A program made the position numbers and the translations under genes. Of a DNA stretch of 64,000 nt, positions 33,256-41,814 are shown piece by piece. Each line of letters starts with the position of its first letter. Position 1 is the first letter of the stretch. This DNA comes from Cyanobacterium aponinum PCC 10605. Lineage in GTDB: Bacteria > Cyanobacteriota > Cyanobacteriia > Cyanobacteriales > Cyanobacteriaceae. The notes under the pieces were generated by a model that was given only the letters and a program-made list of their open reading frames with translations, did not search any database and was not told the origin of the DNA. Location of the stretch: positions 868,001-932,000 of the forward strand of contig NC_019776.1 of NCBI RefSeq assembly GCF_000317675.1, written 5' to 3'.

Positions 33256-35832
33256 ATGACAAAAAATAACTATTACTTTGATGCTGAGGAAAAAAAAAGT
33301 TTTGAATTACCCGGTGCTAAACCTCATTATAATCCAGATCGTTATGGTCAAGTTCAACATATCTGCCTTGATTTGGATTTAGATATACCTAATCAAAGTT
33401 TTTCGGGAGTTTGTACCATTACTTTAACTCCCATCCGCAAAAATATCACCCAATTAACCCTCGATGCAGTGGATTTAACCATTGAGTCTGTTTTAATCGA
33501 TAATATCAGTCAACCTTTTGACTACGATGGTGAAGTTTTAACCATCAACTGCTTACAACCCACTACCGATGAAGATATAAAAGTAGAAATTTTATATAGC
33601 AAAGAAAAACCGCAAAGAGGCTTATATTTTATCTCTCCTAATGAATATTATCCTGACAAACCCTCTCAAGTATGGACTCAAGGAGAAGATGAAGATTCAA
33701 GATACTGGTTTCCCTGTTTCGACTATCCGGGGCAGTTGGCAACCTCTGAGATAATTGTTAAAGTACCATCAGACTATATTGCTATTTCCAATGGTGAGTT
33801 AATTAAAACAGAAGAAAAAGACGATAAAAAAATTTATCATTGGTTGCAACCTCAAGTTCACCCTACCTATTTAATGACTCTTGCAGTGGGTAAATTTGCC
33901 GAAATTGAAGACAAATGGCAAGACATCCCCGTTAATTATTATGTAGAAAAAGGGCAAGAAATAGAGGCTAAAATTAGCATGGGTAAAACCCCTCAGATGA
34001 TTGAATTTTTCAGTCAAAAATATGGCTATCCTTACCCTTACTCTAAATACGCTCAAGTGTGCGTAGATGACTTTATCTTCGGAGGGATGGAGAACACATC
34101 TACTACCTTATTAACTGATCGCTGTTTATTAGATGAAAAAGCCTCTTTAGATAACCGCAATACCGAGAGTTTAGTTGCCCATGAATTGGCGCATCAATGG
34201 TTTGGGGATTTAGTGGTAATCAAGCATTGGAGTCACGCTTGGATAAAAGAAGGGGCGGCTTCCTACGCAGAAGTATTATGGACTGAACACGAATACGGCA
34301 AGGAGGAAGCGGCATATTATCTTTTAGGGGAAGCAAGAAACTATTTACAAGAGGATTCTTCCCGCTATCGCCGTCCTATAGTTACCAATGTTTACAGAGA
34401 AGCGATTGAATTGTACGATCGCCACTTATATGAAAAAGGTGCTTGTGTTTATCACATGATTAGGGGTATTTTAGGGGAAGAATTATTCGATAAATTTATC
34501 CATACTTTTGTCAATGATAATGCCCATAAAACTGTTGAAACTATTGATTTATTGAGGGCGATTGAAAAAGCAACGGGTTATAATTTAAGCCCCTTATTTG
34601 ATCAATATGTCTTTAGAGGAGGACATCCTGATTTTAAAGTAAATTATAGTTGGGATAGTGATGCTAATTTAGCCTGTGTAACCATTAAACAAACTCAAGC
34701 TAAAGAAGAAGATGGTAAATTTAAAGATTTATTTACCTTAAAAATTCCCCTTGCTTTTGGTTATATTAAAGAAGGAGAAACACCAGAAATAGTTAACTTT
34801 TCTCTTAAACTCAATCAACCTGAGCATAGCTTCTATTTTCCTTTAGCAAAAAAACCTGATTTTTTCACCTTTGATGTAGGAAACTATCACTTAAAAACTG
34901 TGAAATTAGACTATGGTTTTAGTGAATTAAAAGCTCAATTAAATTATGACCCAGATATTATATCCCGTATCTACGCTGCGATCGCGCTTGGTAAGAAAGG
35001 GAATTTAGAAGCGGTTAAAACCTTAAGAGAGGTGTTAGAAAAAGAAGTATTTTGGGGATTAAAGGTAGAAATTGCCAAACAATTGGGTAAAATCAAACTA
35101 AATCAAGCCGAATCTGCTTTAATTGCTAATCTTAACCAATCCCATCCTAAAGTTAGAAAAGCCATTATTGAAGCATTAACCCACCATAAAAGCGAAGCTA
35201 GTTATCAAGCACTAAAAAATATCGTCATCAACGGCACGGAAAGCTACTACGTGGAATCTTCGGCAATTAGTGGCTTAGGTAAGTTAACCACTGGAAGCCT
35301 TGAGGAGAAACAATCAGAGGTGATTAGTCTCCTTGAACAAATTTTAACCCAAAAAAGCGGTTGGAATGAGATTATTCGCTCCTCGGCAATCACTGGCTTA
35401 TCTCATCTCAAAACCAATGAAAAAGCCGCCGACATTATCATGGAATATACGGCATTAGGTATTCCTCAACCCTTACGCTTAACTGCTATTCGTTGCCTAG
35501 GTGCGATCGCATCTGGTCAAAAACCTGATAAACTGACACTTATTCTGGAAAAATTCGATGATTTAATGGCAGATAGCTTCTTTTTGACTCAAATATCATT
35601 AATTAGTGGTTTAGGGCAAATAGAAGACTCAAGAGCTATCAATCTGTTAAGAATTTTAGCGGATACCAGCCCTGATGGAAGGGTTAAAATGAGAGCAGAA
35701 GAAACCATTAACGTAGTGAGAGGGAAACTAGCTAAAGACAAGACATTGAAAGACTTACAAAGAGAAATAGACAAACTCAAGGAGGAAAATAAAGACTTAC
35801 AGAGTCGTTTAGCTAAATTAGAAGCTAAATAA
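33256..35832 (+). CDS. pepN: M1 family aminopeptidase with C-terminal HEAT repeats
   Basis: The 858-residue zinc aminopeptidase has the substrate-binding GGMEN (FGGMENTSTTL, about residue 276) and the zinc site HELAHQWFGD with the downstream Glu (EGAASYAEVLW). Residues about 560-800 form HEAT-like repeats (LEAVKTLREVLE, KVRKAIIEALTHHK, IRSSAITGLSHLK), in place of the usual helical cap, and the last 35 residues are a coiled coil (LQREIDKLKEENKDLQSRL). This is the TAF2/cyanobacterial-type architecture. It is cytosolic, with no signal peptide. The start ATG follows a run of ATTTCTACCCG. Confidence 0.9.
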   Translation: MTKNNYYFDAEEKKSFELPGAKPHYNPDRYGQVQHICLDLDLDIPNQSFSGVCTITLTPIRKNITQLTLDAVDLTIESVLIDNISQPFDYDGEVLTINCLQPTTDEDIKVEILYSKEKPQRGLYFISPNEYYPDKPSQVWTQGEDEDSRYWFPCFDYPGQLATSEIIVKVPSDYIAISNGELIKTEEKDDKKIYHWLQPQVHPTYLMTLAVGKFAEIEDKWQDIPVNYYVEKGQEIEAKISMGKTPQMIEFFSQKYGYPYPYSKYAQVCVDDFIFGGMENTSTTLLTDRCLLDEKASLDNRNTESLVAHELAHQWFGDLVVIKHWSHAWIKEGAASYAEVLWTEHEYGKEEAAYYLLGEARNYLQEDSSRYRRPIVTNVYREAIELYDRHLYEKGACVYHMIRGILGEELFDKFIHTFVNDNAHKTVETIDLLRAIEKATGYNLSPLFDQYVFRGGHPDFKVNYSWDSDANLACVTIKQTQAKEEDGKFKDLFTLKIPLAFGYIKEGETPEIVNFSLKLNQPEHSFYFPLAKKPDFFTFDVGNYHLKTVKLDYGFSELKAQLNYDPDIISRIYAAIALGKKGNLEAVKTLREVLEKEVFWGLKVEIAKQLGKIKLNQAESALIANLNQSHPKVRKAIIEALTHHKSEASYQALKNIVINGTESYYVESSAISGLGKLTTGSLEEKQSEVISLLEQILTQKSGWNEIIRSSAITGLSHLKTNEKAADIIMEYTALGIPQPLRLTAIRCLGAIASGQKPDKLTLILEKFDDLMADSFFLTQISLISGLGQIEDSRAINLLRILADTSPDGRVKMRAEETINVVRGKLAKDKTLKDLQREIDKLKEENKDLQSRLAKLEAK

Positions 35833-35840
35833 GTGAAGTA

Positions 35841-36060
35841 CTCATTGTCGGTACGCTGAACAATGAGCTTCTCGTCTCACTTGCCAATGCTTTACGCTAC
35901 TTAGAACCTAATCTAAGTAGTGTCGAGTCTTACTCAGCATCTCTACCTATTTCTAGGCTTTATGGCTTTCGCCAACCCGAGCAGGAGTCCGCCTTCCGCA
36001 GACCCATAGAACAAAAATTCTACTGCGTCCAACCAGCGTCTTACGACTTTTTACCCTACT
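35841..36060. other. GC-richer hairpin-rich segment downstream of pepN
   Basis: Three inverted repeats occur close together: CTCATTGT...ACAATGAG (35841-35867), CTACTTAGA...TCTAAGTAG (35897-35920, 9-bp stem) and GTCCGC...GCAGAC (about 35987-36004). GC content is well above the neighbourhood and I see no coding frame. It may be IS-derived or a structured RNA. The gene-free stretch 35833-36305 otherwise holds only simple sequence and one HIP1 site near 36223. Confidence 0.45.
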
Positions 36061-36305
36061 GGTTGTTACTTCCCTAGTCTCTATTGATAACTTTTGAATG
36101 TTCAATCAAATCAATACATTGATCATATCAAACAAAATCATTAGTCATTTCTACCTCATTACGCACTTCCACTGAAATTAACATCTGGGAGGTTGTGTTC
36201 TCAGCAAAGCTGAGGCACTGCGCGATCGCATTTCTTTGACTTATGATTTTTAAGATTTCATCAACTACTGAGCAATATATTGTGCATAGCTTATAAATAA
36301 TTATT

Positions 36306-37160
36306 ATGATTGACCAAGAGTATATTTACCAATTGATATATCGTAAAGAATGGCGTGAGTTATTAGATTTTGTGTATCAGTATTCTAAAATTTCTACATC
36401 AGATGAGCTAATAGTAAACGCAGTTAAGATATTTGAAGATGAGTTATTTAGGGAATTGCATAAAGGAAGTGAGACTAAAGACTTTCAAGATATTTTAGAA
36501 AAACTCTTCTTATTAGATAAAGGTAGAGCATATAAATTATCGGAAGGAAGATCATCTAGAGTAATTGTTGAATTGGTGAAGTTATATAATGCTCAGGGAT
36601 TAAAGAAGAAAGCCTATGAATATGCTAAGTATAATCCCAGTGATGAGATATGTGCTGAGGTTATAAATCTTTACGAAAAGACATTACCAAAAGTAGTAGA
36701 ACACTCTCAAAGTCATAAAATAAGAGTTACAAAGAACAGAAATAAGCCTAACGTTAATTATGTAAGGAGTCTTTTTCGCTCAAATCAAGAAATAGAGTTT
36801 TTTATGGTAGTGAGAGAAATATATCAAATGTACGTAGTGTATCCAAATGTTGCACTAAGCTGTGTTATTGATTTTAATAAGATCAAAGACAATTTAGCAC
36901 AAGAAGAAAGAGACTTTTTCTTTAAAGGAATAATTGATTGCGTAGTGTTTGACTAGCATCAGAATTATATACCTGTTAAGTTTTTTGAGTTGGATAGTCA
37001 TTATCATGACTCCTTTGAACAGCAGAAAAAAGATAACTATAAAGATCATATATTAAGTTTAGCGGGACAGAAACTTTATAGGATTAGAAAAAGTTCAAAT
37101 GAACAAGGAAGACAAGAGTTTATGAAATTGATAAGAGAGTTACCAATTACGGATTCTTAG
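36306..37160 (+). pseudogene. DUF2726-type protein, split by an in-frame TAG
   Basis: The frame from ATG 36306 to TAG 36954-36956 ends IIDCVVFD. The same frame then stays open to 37160 with HQNYIPVKFFELDSHYHDSF, KDNYKDHILSLAGQKLYRIR. The joined VVFD-x-HQNYIPVKFFELDS...AGQKLYRI is the PD-(D/E)xK-like DUF2726 pattern (FVVFD...PVxxxELDD...AGIPLLRV). A single nonsense codon therefore divides the nuclease-like domain. Residues 1-160 are helical, with no known domain. The 216-residue first part lacks the ELD half of the active site. Confidence 0.78.
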
Positions 37161-37292
37161 ATATTTTTCTCTTAATCTGGTGTAAATAATAGCTTCGGCG
37201 GGGAAAACAAAAACATATACTTGTATTGATTTAGTTGGTTGCTTACTTATTATAAATGATTAGACAAAATAAAGATTTTAGCTCAATCGCTT

Positions 37293-37730
37293 TTAATAAT
37301 TAGGATAAAAAACTCTAACAAAAAATTGATTACGATAACGACGATAAATATCAAAATCTTTATCTAAAGTCGCAATAGCAGGTATATTTAATCTTTCAGA
37401 AATCGCTATTAACGATAAATCAGTAAAATCAGCAGGTAAGTCTTGGTAAATCTGATTTAATTGTTTGATTTTTTGATAATCTTCTGACAATAAATGTTCA
37501 GCAATAAATACTCCTTTTTCTAAGGCAGATAAAAACTCTGTTTGAACTTTTACATCTGGTGCAAGTAGCCACATGGCTTCGGTTATACAGCCAACAGTAG
37601 TAATTAATTGACTGCTACAACTTGCAAAAAAATTAATAACTTGTTGATGATGACAATCACCCTTATTATAAAATGCGACTATAATTCCCGTGTCAATGAG
37701 AATAAAAGGGTAATATTCATTCATAATCAC
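37293..37730 (-). CDS. PIN-domain toxin
   Basis: The 145-residue protein begins EYYPFILIDTGIIVAFYNKGD (first acidic residue), with TVGCITEAMWLL (Glu) and PADFTDLSLIAISERLNI (Asp) and a C-terminal ATLDKDFDIYRRY (Asp). It is a VapC-like RNase. The start is a GTG sharing the G of the antitoxin TAG; ATG 37724 two codons later is an alternative. It forms an operon with the upstream antitoxin gene and is the fifth toxin-antitoxin locus in 25 kb. Confidence 0.85.
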   Translation of the reverse strand: MIMNEYYPFILIDTGIIVAFYNKGDCHHQQVINFFASCSSQLITTVGCITEAMWLLAPDVKVQTEFLSALEKGVFIAEHLLSEDYQKIKQLNQIYQDLPADFTDLSLIAISERLNIPAIATLDKDFDIYRRYRNQFFVRVFYPNY

Positions 37731-37990
37731 TAATGTTGTTCATGTTTTTGGTGTAAATATTGAGCAATTTTTTGCTTACGAATATCCCTGTCAGACAAGT
37801 CTTCTTCTCCATCTAATAAATGCTCAGGATAACCGCCCATTTTTTCTAAAACTGTTGGCGGTTTTTTTAAACTAATCCAATGATTACGCAAAAGTTTTTT
37901 CACTAATTCTTGGCTAGTTATTTTTTCTTCTGACAAAATTTCAATTAAATATTTTTCTGATTCATGATCGAGATTAACTGTTAACATCAT
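37730..37990 (-). CDS. Antitoxin of PIN-toxin pair
   Basis: The 86-residue protein starts MMLTVNLDHESEKYLIEIL, continues SQELVKKLLRNHW and ends in an acidic/basic tail that includes a YPEHLLDGEEDLSDRDIRKQ stretch. The first part resembles a ribbon-helix-helix DNA-binding fold with its strand plus two helices. The frame is open further upstream to 38092, but the upstream part does not look like an antitoxin. It shares one base with the toxin start. Confidence 0.75.
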   Translation of the reverse strand: MMLTVNLDHESEKYLIEILSEEKITSQELVKKLLRNHWISLKKPPTVLEKMGGYPEHLLDGEEDLSDRDIRKQKIAQYLHQKHEQH

Positions 37991-38161
37991 TAATTCTTTT
38001 TTACTGTTATTAAAAGCTATAGAATTATTTATATAAATGCTATCTCTAAAATAGAGTTTTTCTTTCTCCTGTAATTTCAGATAAAATGGCAAAAATATGT
38101 GGATAAAGAAAAGACCTTTGTTATTTATTCTGCAGATCCTAAATAATTAAATTAGAAATTA

Positions 38162-38377
38162 TTATCCTCCTCCGACAATGGTAACAACCTCAAGGCGATC
38201 GCCCTCTCGAATTATAGTATGATCCCAGTATTGACGATGGAGAATTTCCCCATTATACTCAAGAGCAATTAAACGTATGTTAAAACCCAAAGATTGCAAG
38301 ATACTAGGAATAGATTGATTTTCTAAACAACGATGGGTATCACCATTAACAACAATATTGATTTCAGATAAACTCAA
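38162..38377 (-). CDS. thiS: Sulfur carrier protein ThiS
   Basis: The 71-residue beta-grasp protein ends in the obligatory VVTIVGGG; the C-terminal Gly-Gly is adenylated and thiocarboxylated to donate sulfur for the thiazole of thiamine. INIVVNGDTHRCLENQSIPS is the usual N-terminus. No thiG or thiE lies next to it in the window. I see no TPP riboswitch in the short upstream gap. Confidence 0.93.
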   Translation of the reverse strand: MSLSEINIVVNGDTHRCLENQSIPSILQSLGFNIRLIALEYNGEILHRQYWDHTIIREGDRLEVVTIVGGG

Positions 38378-38497
38378 AATTTCTACTCCTGATCATAAAA
38401 TTAGAGATGATTAACAGGACAAAAAGGAAAGGGAAATGGGCAATGGAATATATTAAATTAAAAATCAACAAAATTAACTGTTAATCGTATTTTTCAT

Positions 38498-38839
38498 TTA
38501 GTAGGTAGCACTGTTTAAGTCTTCCCAAGAAATTTCCTGTTGCTCTCCCGCAAACTCATTATCAGGAGTAATAAATAACATACAATGACACTCTTTCCTC
38601 TCCCTCATCGGTACACAAGGACAATTCCAAAAAGTATCTTTTACCTCTGCTTCTTTATCTTCGTAGTGACGACAAGGACAAAGGGGAGAACCTAATTCTT
38701 CTTTATGACGGGCTAAACCTTGTATTACAACCGCAGTTACAGATGGTTCTGCACAAAAATAAGTTCCTGTACGTTTAGCATATTGTTCGGCAAAATTTTT
38801 CATTGCCTCTAAGGTTTTTTGATTCTTCGCTTCTGTCAT
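38498..38839 (-). CDS. ftrC: Ferredoxin-thioredoxin reductase, catalytic subunit
   Basis: The 113-residue protein has the three conserved Cys blocks of the FTR catalytic chain: PLCPCRHYEDKEAEV, FWNCPCVPMRERKECHCMLF. They hold a [4Fe-4S] cluster and the redox-active disulfide that reduces thioredoxin with electrons from photosystem I via ferredoxin. The length is typical. The variable subunit gene is not in the window. A regulatory link to glpX (a redox-controlled enzyme) is functional, not genomic. Confidence 0.96.
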   Translation of the reverse strand: MTEAKNQKTLEAMKNFAEQYAKRTGTYFCAEPSVTAVVIQGLARHKEELGSPLCPCRHYEDKEAEVKDTFWNCPCVPMRERKECHCMLFITPDNEFAGEQQEISWEDLNSATY

Positions 38840-39079
38840 TATTTTTCTATCGGCTACTATTTCCCTTTCTATTTTACAAGTTTTTGGTCAGCTAATTGAG
38901 AATTAGGAGTTAAAGAATTAGGGCAGAGTTAAAAGGGTAATGGGTAATAAGATGTAAAAGGCAATGGTGTTGGGGTGAATAGTTGATAATTACTCGTTAC
39001 TCATTACTCACCTAAACCTGACACCTCATCTCCCCTTCTCACTAATCTCTCTGCCACCATCGCAACGTTAGAACTTGGA

Positions 39080-39592
39080 TTAAGTGAAATTTTGAATTAA
39101 AAGTAAAGAAACAAAACTAATACTCATCAAAGATGCTAGGGTAACTCCTGTTTTTTGTAAACGCTTAATCATCGGTTCTACTTGATGTTTAAAAATTAAC
39201 TGATCTCGATAGTAAAACTCTACTGGTTTTTCCCACACTTGCCCGTCATACCAGCTAGATTCTTCATAAACTATTTTTGTCTTTTTGAGGCGATCGCCAA
39301 TATAAGCCCATCCTAAGTATAAACGAATTAAAGTAAAAGCAACGAATAAAGAAGATCCTAAACCACTAGCAATTAAAAAAATAAGGGTCATTTTTTGTGG
39401 AGGGAAACTAGCGGCGGCAATGGGTGAGCTAATCAATAAACTCCAAAGCCAAATCCAAAATAATTTACGGGCAAACTCCCACTTCGACAAAGTTACCCAG
39501 CTAAAAAACCACGACTCTTTTAATTCTTGATATTCATTGATTGGTTGTTGTTCAACGGGTACGGGACAAAAATTAGTGGGAGACTGATTCAT
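39080..39592 (-). CDS. ycf36: Ycf36/CGLD27 family membrane protein (DUF1230)
   Basis: The 170-residue protein opens with NFCPVPVEQQPINEYQELKE and SWFFSWVTLSKWEF, the signature of the Ycf36/CGLD27 family found in cyanobacteria and plastids. It has two hydrophobic segments near residues 45-90 (FWIWLWSLLISSPIAAASF and MTLIFLIASGLGSSLFVAF) and one near the C-terminus. CGLD27 has been implicated in photosynthetic growth; the exact role is not known to me. It lies 30 bp downstream of rsfS, a probable operon. Confidence 0.85.
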   Translation of the reverse strand: MNQSPTNFCPVPVEQQPINEYQELKESWFFSWVTLSKWEFARKLFWIWLWSLLISSPIAAASFPPQKMTLIFLIASGLGSSLFVAFTLIRLYLGWAYIGDRLKKTKIVYEESSWYDGQVWEKPVEFYYRDQLIFKHQVEPMIKRLQKTGVTLASLMSISFVSLLLIQNFT

Positions 39593-39622
39593 AATACAAT
39601 CTGAATAGGAAATATTCTGACT

Positions 39623-40057
39623 TTAGTTTTGATTCTGAGATTGATATTCAGAATTATAAATTATTTTTTCTGCTCCTCCCCAAAAAGCCTCAAGATTATA
39701 AAATTCTCTTGCTTCAGGTAGGAAAATATGGGCAATCACATCGCCATAGTCGTGAAGTATCCAGTTTCCATCGGTTTTACCTTCAACTCTGACGGGAAGA
39801 CGTTGGAATTTTTCCTCTATTTTATCTTCAATGGATGTAGAAATCGCCCTTAACTGGGGTTGAGAAAAACCTGTAACAATGACAAAATAGTCCGCCACAT
39901 AGGATAATTTTTCTACGTTTAATAAAACGATATTATCAGCTTTACGATCATCTGCCGCTTCGGCGATCATTAAAGCTAGTTCTTTACTGTCAACGGTTGG
40001 TAAATGTTCTAATGCTTCAGAATACTGATTCTCCAATTGTAAATTCAATTTAGTCAT
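39623..40057 (-). CDS. rsfS: Ribosomal silencing factor RsfS (Iojap family)
   Basis: The 144-residue protein has the RsfS core: LALMIAEAADDRKADNIVLL, YVADYFVIVTGFSQPQLRAI and DGNWILHDYGDVIAHIFLPE. It binds L14 of the 50S subunit and blocks subunit joining under nutrient stress. It is the first gene of a probable operon with ycf36. Confidence 0.93.
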   Translation of the reverse strand: MTKLNLQLENQYSEALEHLPTVDSKELALMIAEAADDRKADNIVLLNVEKLSYVADYFVIVTGFSQPQLRAISTSIEDKIEEKFQRLPVRVEGKTDGNWILHDYGDVIAHIFLPEAREFYNLEAFWGGAEKIIYNSEYQSQNQN

Positions 40058-40334
40058 TCACACTCTTAATTTCTTTTTCACCATTATAATCTTAATTTTA
40101 TAGTTAAGTTTATTTTGTCTGAGAGAAACCGTTGTATTTTTGTCATTGATTTCTATGGTTATATTTCTCTGTAAAGATCAAACTTTAGATTTCTTGCAGA
40201 AGTCAGGCAATAGGCAACGGTTAAAAAAATCGACTATTTCCCCATAGAAATTGATTTTAATTTTGCATTCGTGTCTATTCTCATAAATAATCTAATATTG
40301 CTATAGTTATTAATCTTGTTAAGAATTTACGGTA

Positions 40335-41678
40335 ATGTCTAACTTTGAGAATAAATATTGGGAATTATCTTTTAATAGTGTTAGTGAAAAGTTATTTAAT
40401 AATTTAAAAGAAGGGGAATATTTAATTATTCAGTTAACGGCAGAAAAAAGTCATTTTATTCGCTTTAATCATGCTAAAGTTAGGCAAACGGGCATGGTCA
40501 TAGATGCAGAAGTTTCACTTAAATTAATTAGTAGTCAAAAAACTGCCTATGCTAATTTTCCCTTAACAGGAAATGAGGAAATAGATTTATCTTTAGCATT
40601 AGAAAATCTCGACTATTTACGTTCTGAAATTAAACTTTTACCTGAAGACCCGTATATTGTTTTACCTCAATATCATACTTCTTCTCATGAGGTTTATCCT
40701 AGTAATTTATTAAATCCTAAAATTGCTATAGAGTCTATATTAAAGCCTGTTCAAGGGTTAGATTTTACTGGTTATTATGCGGGGGGATTAATTATTAGGG
40801 CAAATTATAATTCTCTTGGACAAAAACACTGGTTTGCTACTGATTCTTTTTTTATTGACTATTCTTTAATTAATCATAATAACAAGGCTATTAAAGGTAC
40901 TTTTTCTGCTAGGGATTGGGATTTAAACCAATATCAACATCAAATCAATTGGAATAAAAAACAGTTAGAAAAGTTAAATTTACCGATTCATGAGGTTAAA
41001 CCGGGTAATTACCGCACCTATCTAGCCCCAAGTGCGATCGCATCTTTGTTGGGAATGTTCTCATGGGGTGCTATTAGCGAAGCGTCTTTACAACAAGGGG
41101 GAAGTGCTTTGGCAAAAATGAGACAAGAAGAAAATTTATCTGTGTTATTCAGCTTAAAAGAAAATTTTGAGAGCGGTAATGTACCTCGTTTTAATGATTT
41201 AGGGGAAGTTTCTCCCAATGAATTACCGTTGATTGAATCAGGAAAACTTGTGAATACCTTAATTAATAGTCGCACTGCCTTAGAATATAATTTAACAGCT
41301 AATGGAGCTAATAATAGTGAAAGTTTGCGTTCTCCCGAAATCAAAGCGGGTAGCCTGAAAGAAGAGGAAATTCTTAAGAATCTGGACACAGGATTATATC
41401 TTTCTAATTTACACTATCTCAATTGGAGCGATCGCTCTTCTGGCAGAATTACAGGAATGACCCGTTATGGCTGTTTTTGGGTAGAAAAGGGAGAAATAGT
41501 AGCAACTATTAAAGATTTACGCTTTGATGATTCTCTTTACTCTTTCTTTGGTCATAATTTAATTGCTTTGACGGATTTTCGAGAATTTATCCCTGAGGTT
41601 AGTACGTATGAAACACGTTCTCTAGGAGGTTGTTTAGTACCGGGGGCGTTAGTTAATCAGTTTACTTTTACTCTGTGA
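40335..41678 (+). CDS. TldD/PmbA family protein (PmbA/TldE-like)
   Basis: The 447-residue protein has the fold pattern of TldD/TldE proteases: LEEGEY-like leader, FNHAKVRQTGMVIDAEVSLK, then the C-terminal domain with APSAIASLLGMFSWGA, SGKLVNTLINSRTALEYNL and the final GALVNQFTFTL. The HExxxH zinc motif of the catalytic subunit TldD is absent, which indicates the TldE/PmbA-like partner type. The best-known role of the family is processing modified peptides such as microcin B17. No peptide-precursor gene is visible nearby. Confidence 0.85.
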   Translation: MSNFENKYWELSFNSVSEKLFNNLKEGEYLIIQLTAEKSHFIRFNHAKVRQTGMVIDAEVSLKLISSQKTAYANFPLTGNEEIDLSLALENLDYLRSEIKLLPEDPYIVLPQYHTSSHEVYPSNLLNPKIAIESILKPVQGLDFTGYYAGGLIIRANYNSLGQKHWFATDSFFIDYSLINHNNKAIKGTFSARDWDLNQYQHQINWNKKQLEKLNLPIHEVKPGNYRTYLAPSAIASLLGMFSWGAISEASLQQGGSALAKMRQEENLSVLFSLKENFESGNVPRFNDLGEVSPNELPLIESGKLVNTLINSRTALEYNLTANGANNSESLRSPEIKAGSLKEEEILKNLDTGLYLSNLHYLNWSDRSSGRITGMTRYGCFWVEKGEIVATIKDLRFDDSLYSFFGHNLIALTDFREFIPEVSTYETRSLGGCLVPGALVNQFTFTL

Positions 41679-41814
41679 AGTCTGTTTTCGTTTTCCCATT
41701 ATTTATCCGTCACTAATTGTAATTTTGCCCCTTAAACTCTATTGAGTAGCTACAAAATCTGAGCGTATGGTATTTTAATGTCTGAAGTCTCAATTATTTC
41801 AGTCTATAAATACC

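Noticed and set aside
38378-38497. TPP riboswitch upstream of thiS
   Set aside because: The gap is too short and has none of the conserved CUGAGA/ACCUGA elements.
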